Below are positions 59,277 to 64,000 of a stretch of 64,000 nucleotides of DNA, piece after piece. The notes under the pieces were generated by a model. It was not told the origin of the DNA, did not search any database, and was given only the letters and a program-made list of their open reading frames with translations. Position 1 is the stretch's first letter. Every line of letters starts with the position of its first letter. The position numbers and the translations under genes were made by a program. The stretch spans positions 248,001-312,000 of the forward strand of contig NZ_JALPVL010000015.1 in NCBI RefSeq assembly GCF_023544465.1, written 5' to 3'. The DNA is from Paractinoplanes maris (GTDB taxonomy: Bacteria > Actinomycetota > Actinomycetes > Mycobacteriales > Micromonosporaceae).

Positions 59277-60250
59277 GCGCCAGCCTGACCGACCGCTATG
59301 TCTTCACCGCCCTGCGCCGCGTGCCCGAGCAGCAGCGCGCCGACATCGACCGCGAGCTGCGCGCCTCCATCGACGACGCGGTGGACGCCCGGGTCGACGC
59401 CGGCGAGACCCGCGAGGCGGCGATCGAGCGCACGCTGCTCGAGCTGGGTGATCCCGACCGCCTGGCCGACAGTTATGCCGGCCGATCAAACTTCCTGATC
59501 GGCCCCGAGCTCTACGGGGTGTGGCGCCGCACGATGAAGGTGCTGTTCACCACCGTGCTGCCGATGGTCGTGACCGTGGTCGCCGTCGTCGAGCTCTTCG
59601 CCGCCGACGTCACGGTGGGCACCGTCATCGGTGCGGCGATCGGTGCCACGTTGACCGTCGGCGTCCACCTGGCCTTCTGGACCACGCTCGCCTTCTGGAT
59701 CGTCGAACGCACCGGGGCCGGCCTGGACGACCTCAACACACCGTGGACACTGGCCAAACTGCCCCGCTACGAGCCGGGTGCACTCTCCCGCATGGACCTC
59801 GGTGCCCTGCTGGTCTGGCCCGCCCTGCTGATCGTGGCCCTGGTGCTGCAGCAGTTCGCCTTCACCGACGAGCCCGTGCTCGACCCGGCCAACTGGTCCT
59901 TCTGGTGGCCGCTGCTCATCGTCCTGATCGCGCTCAAGGGTGTCTGGGCCGTCTGGGTCTTCCGGATCGGTCAGTGGACCCGCCCGGTCGCCGTGGCCAA
60001 CGCCGTCCTGGCCGTCGTCACCGCCGCGGTCCAGGTCTACCTGCTGAGCGCCGACAAGTTCTTCAACCCCGGCTTCACCGGTTTCGACGCCGAGGCCGAC
60101 CTGCGCGGCTGGGTGTCGCTGGCCGTCATCGTGGCGGTGATCCTGGGTGCGCTGTGGGACATCTTCGACGTCACCCGCAAGACCGAGCGGGCCCGTAAGG
60201 GCATCCCGGCCCAGGTCCCCGGCACCGGCAACTCCTACAGCGTCATCTGA
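59273..60250 (+). CDS. HAAS-domain membrane protein (PadR partner)
   Basis: 325 residues. The N-terminal 75 residues have the HAAS signature: RVPEQQRADIDRELRASIDD, then REAAIERTLLELGDPDRLAD with SYAGR. Six or so membrane helices follow (first near residue 90, last near 290). Proteins of this kind are almost always encoded next to a PadR regulator and are thought to work in membrane or envelope homeostasis; the mechanism is unknown. ATGA overlap with padR. A perfect hairpin terminator follows 15 bases after the stop. Confidence 0.87.
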   Translation: MSASLTDRYVFTALRRVPEQQRADIDRELRASIDDAVDARVDAGETREAAIERTLLELGDPDRLADSYAGRSNFLIGPELYGVWRRTMKVLFTTVLPMVVTVVAVVELFAADVTVGTVIGAAIGATLTVGVHLAFWTTLAFWIVERTGAGLDDLNTPWTLAKLPRYEPGALSRMDLGALLVWPALLIVALVLQQFAFTDEPVLDPANWSFWWPLLIVLIALKGVWAVWVFRIGQWTRPVAVANAVLAVVTAAVQVYLLSADKFFNPGFTGFDAEADLRGWVSLAVIVAVILGALWDIFDVTRKTERARKGIPAQVPGTGNSYSVI

Positions 60251-60265
60251 TCCCCGCACCACCGG

Positions 60266-60293
60266 CGCGCCCCTCGGTTCTCCGAGGGGCGCG
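60266..60293 (+). terminator. Hairpin terminator after the padR unit
   Basis: CGCGCCCCTCGG and its perfect complement form a 12-pair stem around a TTCT loop. No long T-tract follows. Confidence 0.75.
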
Positions 60294-60309
60294 GCGCCAT
60301 GGAAACAAC

Positions 60310-60340
60310 CGTGATCCAATGTGAAGAAAACGTGAACCAA
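60310..60340. promoter_or_regulatory. Direct repeat CGTGAWCCAA, two copies 21 bases apart, before the ArsR-like gene
   Basis: CGTGATCCAA (60310-60319) and CGTGAACCAA (60331-60340) differ at one base and are two helical turns apart, on the same face of the DNA, within 40 bases of the regulator's likely start. They may be half-sites for the encoded regulator. Confidence 0.4.
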
Positions 60341-60346
60341 GCTCGC

Positions 60347-60886
60347 ATGTCTGCCGATGACCGTCCCGGAACGTTCCACGTCACCACCGACGAGCAGCTA
60401 CGCGCCGTCTCCAACCTCACGCGCCATCGGATCATGGCCGTGCTGCGCTTCGAGCCCGCGACGATCACGCAGATCGCCGATCGGGTGGGCCTCGCGAAGG
60501 GGAGTTCGAGCTACCACGTACGGCTTCTCGAACGAGCCGGCCTGGTGAAGGTGGTCCGGACACGGAAGGTCCGGGGGGTCACCGAGCGGTACTACGCCAT
60601 GGCCGCGCGGTCCATCGAGCTGCCGGATCCCGGCGAGGGCGGGCCGGACGTGCTGATGCGGCACGCGGTGGCCGACCTGGAGGCCGCGCCCGCGGCGAGC
60701 GAGCGGCACGTCCGGATGGCACATCTGCGGCTCAGCGAGGACCAGTTCGCGGAGCTGGGGGCGCGGTTGCAGGCCTTGGCGGACGAGTACCGCGAGGTGT
60801 CCGATCCAGCGCTGCCGGACGTGTCACTCGTCTTCGCGCTGTTCCGGCCGGCACAGCCTGCGCGGGCCGGAGGTGGCGCCGAATGA
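60347..60886 (+). CDS. ArsR-like winged-helix transcriptional regulator
   Basis: 179 residues. The DNA-binding domain is at about 15-90: LRAVSNLTRHRIMAVLRFEP, ATITQIADRVGLAKGSSSYH and VRLLERAGLVKVVRTRKVRG, with YYAMAARSI as the wing end. The C-terminal helical part resembles sensor or dimer domains of HTH_20 proteins. ATG at 60347 is preferred since an ATG at 60299 would place the repeated operator-like element inside the gene. The stop overlaps the MFS start (ATGA), so it likely controls that pump. Confidence 0.83.
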   Translation: MSADDRPGTFHVTTDEQLRAVSNLTRHRIMAVLRFEPATITQIADRVGLAKGSSSYHVRLLERAGLVKVVRTRKVRGVTERYYAMAARSIELPDPGEGGPDVLMRHAVADLEAAPAASERHVRMAHLRLSEDQFAELGARLQALADEYREVSDPALPDVSLVFALFRPAQPARAGGGAE

Positions 60887-62133
60887 CCTCGGGCTCCCGG
60901 ACGTTGCCGACCGGGTTCGGGCGGCTGTGGGCTGCGCAGACGGTGTCCTCGCTCGGTGACGGGGTGACGCATGCCGCGCTGCCGCTGCTCGCGTTGACGT
61001 TGACCCGCGATCCGATGGCGCTTGCCGTTGTCACGGCCGCCGGGACGCTGCCGTGGCTGCTGTTCGGGGTGCTCGGCGGTGCGCTGGTGGATCGCTGGGA
61101 ACGGCGGCGCACGATGTGGGTCGCGGACGCGGCGCGTGCGGTGCTGCTGGCGATACCGGCCGTGGCGGCCGTCCTCGACGTGCTGAGCATTCCGCTTCTC
61201 GCAGCCGTCGCCTTCCTGCTCGGCCTCGGCGGGCTCTTCTTCGACACGGCCGCCGCGGCCTATCTGCCGGATCTGCTCGGCCGCGAACCCGCGCTCCTGG
61301 AGCGCGCCAACGCCCGCATGCGCGGCACCCAGACCGCCGCGTCCGGCTTCGTGGGGCCGCCTGCGGGCAGTGCCCTGCTCGCGCTCGGGCGGGCAGTTCC
61401 GCTGCTCGCTGACGCCGTGTCGTTCGCACTCTCCGCGCTGCTCGTGCGGTCGCTGCCGGCCACGTCACGGCCCCGGCCGCAGGCCCGTGAGTCGCTGCTC
61501 CGGCAGGCTCGGGCCGGTGCCTCGTACGTCTTCCGGGACCGGTTGCTGCTCGGGCTCGCGCTGCGCCCGGCGGTCGGGAACATCGCCTTCGTCGCGGTGG
61601 AGACCATCCTCGCGCTCTTCGCGCACGACCGTCTCGGCCTCGCCGCCGCCGGCTTCGGACTGCTCCTCACGGCGGAGGCCACCGGCGGTCTGCTCGGCGC
61701 GGGTGTCGCTTCCTTCCTCGGCCGGCGACTCGGCACCGGGACCGCGCTGACGTGCACGGCCCTGGTCGAGGGGCTGGCCATCCTGGGGCTGGCGGCGGCC
61801 CCGGATCCGTACGTCGCCGGCCTCGCGCTCGCCGTCTGCGGAGCCGGCATGGGCGCCACCATGGTGCTCGCGCCCTCCCTGCGACAGGCGATCGTCCCCG
61901 CCCACCTGATGGGCCGGGTCACCTCCACCTCCCGCATGCTCGCCATGTGCGCGGCCCCGTTCGGCGCCTTCCTCGGCGGCTGGCTGGCATCCACCTTCGA
62001 CGTGCGCACCCCGCTCTACGCCGCCGCCGGCCTCCTGCTCACCATGACCGCCGTCACGGCGACCATGACCACCAACCGCCGGGTCGAGGCAGCACTGCGC
62101 GGCGTTCCCGTCAGGACAATGTCAGGCGAGTGA
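60883..62133 (+). CDS. MFS transporter (EntS/MFS_3 type, 12 helices)
   Basis: 416 residues, about 12 helices. FGRLWAAQTVSSLGDGVTHA at the start and GALVDRWERRRTMWVADAAR (motif A) are typical of the EntS/MefA-like exporters of siderophores or macrolides. TSTSRMLAMCAAPFGAFLGG lies in the second half. Coupled to the ArsR-like regulator. Substrate unknown. Confidence 0.88.
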   Translation: MTSGSRTLPTGFGRLWAAQTVSSLGDGVTHAALPLLALTLTRDPMALAVVTAAGTLPWLLFGVLGGALVDRWERRRTMWVADAARAVLLAIPAVAAVLDVLSIPLLAAVAFLLGLGGLFFDTAAAAYLPDLLGREPALLERANARMRGTQTAASGFVGPPAGSALLALGRAVPLLADAVSFALSALLVRSLPATSRPRPQARESLLRQARAGASYVFRDRLLLGLALRPAVGNIAFVAVETILALFAHDRLGLAAAGFGLLLTAEATGGLLGAGVASFLGRRLGTGTALTCTALVEGLAILGLAAAPDPYVAGLALAVCGAGMGATMVLAPSLRQAIVPAHLMGRVTSTSRMLAMCAAPFGAFLGGWLASTFDVRTPLYAAAGLLLTMTAVTATMTTNRRVEAALRGVPVRTMSGE

Positions 62134-62182
62134 CCGGCGACGTCACCTTCCTCAACGGCCGCTGACGACACGCCTCGCGAGA

Positions 62183-63340
62183 TCAGGCGACGCGCCGGCG
62201 CGGCCGACCTCCTGGAAGCCGGGCGCCGACGCCGTTCTCGATGGCCAGGGCCGTCGTGCAGAGCAGGTCCTCCCGGCCGGCCGGTCCGACCAGTTGCAGG
62301 CTGACCGGCACCGGCACCGGCACCGGCAAGCCGGGCGACGGGATCGGCATGGCCAGCGCCGGCACGCCGGCCAGGTTGAACGGCGCGGTCAGCCGGGTCA
62401 GCGGGAAGCCCGCGAAACCGGTCAGCAGCGGTGGCGGGGCGACCAGGGTCGGCAGGGCCAGCACGTCCACCTCCTGAAACACCGCGGCCACCTCGGCCCG
62501 CCACGTTGCCTGGGCGGTCCGGGCGCCGGCCAGCCGCGCGGCCGGGACGAGGCGACCGGCCTGCAGGCCGCCGCTGACGAACTCGCCCAGCCCGTCCGCG
62601 CCGAGCAGCGGGCCGTTCGACTGCCACAGCTCGGCCAGGATGATCGCCTCCAGCGGGTCGTAGGTCGCCTCCCACCCCGGCAGGCTCACCTCGAGCACGT
62701 CGAGCCCGCTCGCACGCAGCGCCGCGTCGACGGCGTCGTCGGTCGCCGCGTCGACGCCGTCGATCCGCAGCCGGCCGACCCGGCGGGCCGGGTCCTCGGC
62801 GACCGTCCAGCCCGGCTCGAGCAGGCGCATCCCGGCGGCCAGCCCGGCCACGTCACCGGCGAGCGGCCCCACCGTGTCCAGGCTCGGCGCCAGCGGCCAC
62901 ACCCCCTCGACCGGCACCCGTCCCCAGGTGGTCTTGAGACCGGCGATCCCGCAGCACGCGGCCGGGATCCACACCGAGCCCCCGGTGTCGGTGCCGAAGC
63001 CGATGTCGGCCGCGCCGGTCGCGACCGCGACCGCGCTCCCGCTCGACGACCCACCCGGGATACGGTCCGGGGCCGACGGATTGACCGGGGTGCCGAAGAC
63101 CGCGTTGTCGCCGACGGGGCTGACGCAGAGCTCGGTCAGCGTCGTCTTGCCCACGATCACGGCGGCCGACCGCGCGCCGGCCAGGCAGCGGGCGTCCGAG
63201 GTGGCCGGCTCGGCCCGGTCGCGGACCGCCGCGCAGCCGGCCGTCGTGATCTCGCCGGCGAGGTCGAAGGCGTCCTTGACCGCGACCCGGACCCGGCCGC
63301 CGGACACGGGCTGATCGAAGCTTGTGATCCAGATCGCCAC
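62183..63340 (-). CDS. Amidase (amidase signature family)
   Basis: 385 residues, somewhat shorter than usual (about 450-500). The Ser-cisSer-Lys triad is present: Lys22 in RVAVKDAFDLAG, PGGSSSGSAVAVATGAADIG with the cis-Ser, and GTDTGGSVWIPAACCGIAGL with the nucleophile Ser. It hydrolyses a carboxamide in the cytoplasm; substrate unknown. GTG at 63340; TATGGT lies six bases upstream on the minus strand, which fits a leaderless transcript. It faces the GyrI-like gene across only 17 bases. Confidence 0.9.
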   Translation of the reverse strand: MAIWITSFDQPVSGGRVRVAVKDAFDLAGEITTAGCAAVRDRAEPATSDARCLAGARSAAVIVGKTTLTELCVSPVGDNAVFGTPVNPSAPDRIPGGSSSGSAVAVATGAADIGFGTDTGGSVWIPAACCGIAGLKTTWGRVPVEGVWPLAPSLDTVGPLAGDVAGLAAGMRLLEPGWTVAEDPARRVGRLRIDGVDAATDDAVDAALRASGLDVLEVSLPGWEATYDPLEAIILAELWQSNGPLLGADGLGEFVSGGLQAGRLVPAARLAGARTAQATWRAEVAAVFQEVDVLALPTLVAPPPLLTGFAGFPLTRLTAPFNLAGVPALAMPIPSPGLPVPVPVPVSLQLVGPAGREDLLCTTALAIENGVGARLPGGRPRRRVA

Positions 63341-63357
63341 GCGGCGACCATACCCAG

Positions 63358-63984
63358 GTGGAGAAGACCGACTTCAAGAAGGACCTCGACGTCTACCGCG
63401 CTCCCCGGGGCCGGTTCGCGATCGTCGACGTGCCCGAGCTGCGGTACCTGATGATCGACGGGCACGGCGACCCCAACAGCGGCGGGGATTTCGCCGCGGC
63501 CACCGAGGCGCTGTACCCCTTGGCCTACAAGCTGAAGTTCGCCAGCAAACAGAAGCTGGAGCGCGACTACGTGGTCATGCCGCTGGAGGGCCTCTGGTGG
63601 GCCGGGGACATGGCCACGTTCACGTCGGCCCGCGACAAGTCGCAATGGGACTGGACCCTGATGATCATGACGCCCGACTGGATCACCGAGGCGATGGTGG
63701 CCGAGGCGGTCGACCAGGTCACCGCCAAGGGTGCGCCGGAGCGGCTGGCCCAGGTCCGCCTGGCGTCGCTGGCCGAGGGCCGCTGCGTGCAGACGTTGCA
63801 CGTCGGCTCGTACGACGACGAGGCCGGTCTGCTGGCCCGGATGCACGACGAGTTCATCCCGGCCCAGGGCCTGACGATGACCGGCCGGCATCACGAGATC
63901 TACCTGAGCGACGCCCGCAAGGTCGCGCCCGCCAAACTGCGGACGATCCTGAGGCAGCCGGTCGAGGAGGCCCGCCGCCGCTGA
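63358..63984 (+). CDS. GyrI-like small-molecule-binding domain protein
   Basis: 208 residues of a stand-alone GyrI/SHS2-type domain: FAIVDVPELRYLMIDGHGDP at the start, YVVMPLEGLWWAGDM and QWDWTLMIMTPDWIT in the middle, and CVQTLHVGSYDDEAGLLARM near the end. The ligand-binding Glu region of Rob/BmrR-type domains may be present. Members bind or hydrolyse cyclopropyl or other small molecules. GTG start at 63358 without a ribosome site. It is the last complete gene in the window. Confidence 0.87.
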   Translation: MEKTDFKKDLDVYRAPRGRFAIVDVPELRYLMIDGHGDPNSGGDFAAATEALYPLAYKLKFASKQKLERDYVVMPLEGLWWAGDMATFTSARDKSQWDWTLMIMTPDWITEAMVAEAVDQVTAKGAPERLAQVRLASLAEGRCVQTLHVGSYDDEAGLLARMHDEFIPAQGLTMTGRHHEIYLSDARKVAPAKLRTILRQPVEEARRR

Positions 63985-64000
63985 CGCGTAGCCTGCCGGG

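Overview
The window is very GC-rich DNA with strong third-position G/C, frequent GTG starts, many 4-base ATGA/GTGA stop-start overlaps, TAT and lipoprotein signals, and actinobacterial families: SigE-type ECF sigma factor, HAAS/PadR pair, Hrp1-like CBS protein, GyrI-like protein and many MFS pumps. This points to an actinomycete. A Micromonosporaceae member such as Actinoplanes is my best guess, but that is inference from gene style. No rRNA, tRNA, CRISPR array, insertion sequence or phage gene was seen.

Layout. (1) 1-4241: the 3' end of an inositol-monophosphatase gene, then a minus-strand operon of a nucleoside hydrolase and a CUT1-type sugar ABC importer without its own ATPase. (2) 4322-7744: a SigE-family sigma factor with a membrane partner, an orphan LuxR-type regulator and a VanZ-like protein. 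(3) 7717-29663: a large exopolysaccharide locus. A plus-strand operon makes activated sugars and the lipid-linked first sugar (CapD-like dehydratase, UDP-sugar dehydrogenase, phosphoglycosyl transferase, aminotransferase). A ten-gene minus-strand operon (28475 to 16794) encodes a deacetylase, aminotransferase, glycosyltransferase, Wzz/BY-kinase fusion, Wzx flippase, Wzy-like polymerase, an exported lipoprotein enzyme, and a FemAB / FAD-monooxygenase / FemAB cassette. A third FemAB gene is divergent from it. Between the blocks lie a GNAT gene, a MerR-controlled pair, a VOC protein and a gene remnant. (4) 29912-32156: a TAT-exported ferritin-like protein and an NRAMP manganese transporter. (5) 32768-44869: a maltodextrin locus with LacI-type repressor, malEFG, a cytoplasmic GH13 enzyme and a 1790-residue secreted amylase-pullulanase. 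(6) 44866-49324: a GGDEF-EAL protein, histidine phosphatase, NAD(P)HX dehydratase and CBS protein. (7) 49472-63984: three regulator/effector units (TetR-MFS, PadR-HAAS membrane protein, ArsR-like-MFS), a membrane-anchored STAND-like NTPase with TPRs, a hybrid sensor kinase, another MFS pump with a repeat tail, an amidase and a GyrI-like protein.

How they work together. The polysaccharide locus holds nearly all steps of a Wzx/Wzy pathway, plus two acyl/aminoacyl-type ligases flanking an aryl-CoA-type monooxygenase. That cassette is the best candidate here for an undescribed biochemical system. An almost identical dyad (GTGA-N7-TCAC) sits in both divergent promoter regions of the locus and may tie its operons together. 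The maltodextrin locus is a complete path from extracellular glycan cleavage through import to cytoplasmic hydrolysis. Both ABC importers lack an ATPase and probably share one encoded elsewhere. Three remnant genes and three short-period repeat arrays at gene 3' ends show ongoing small-scale decay and slippage.
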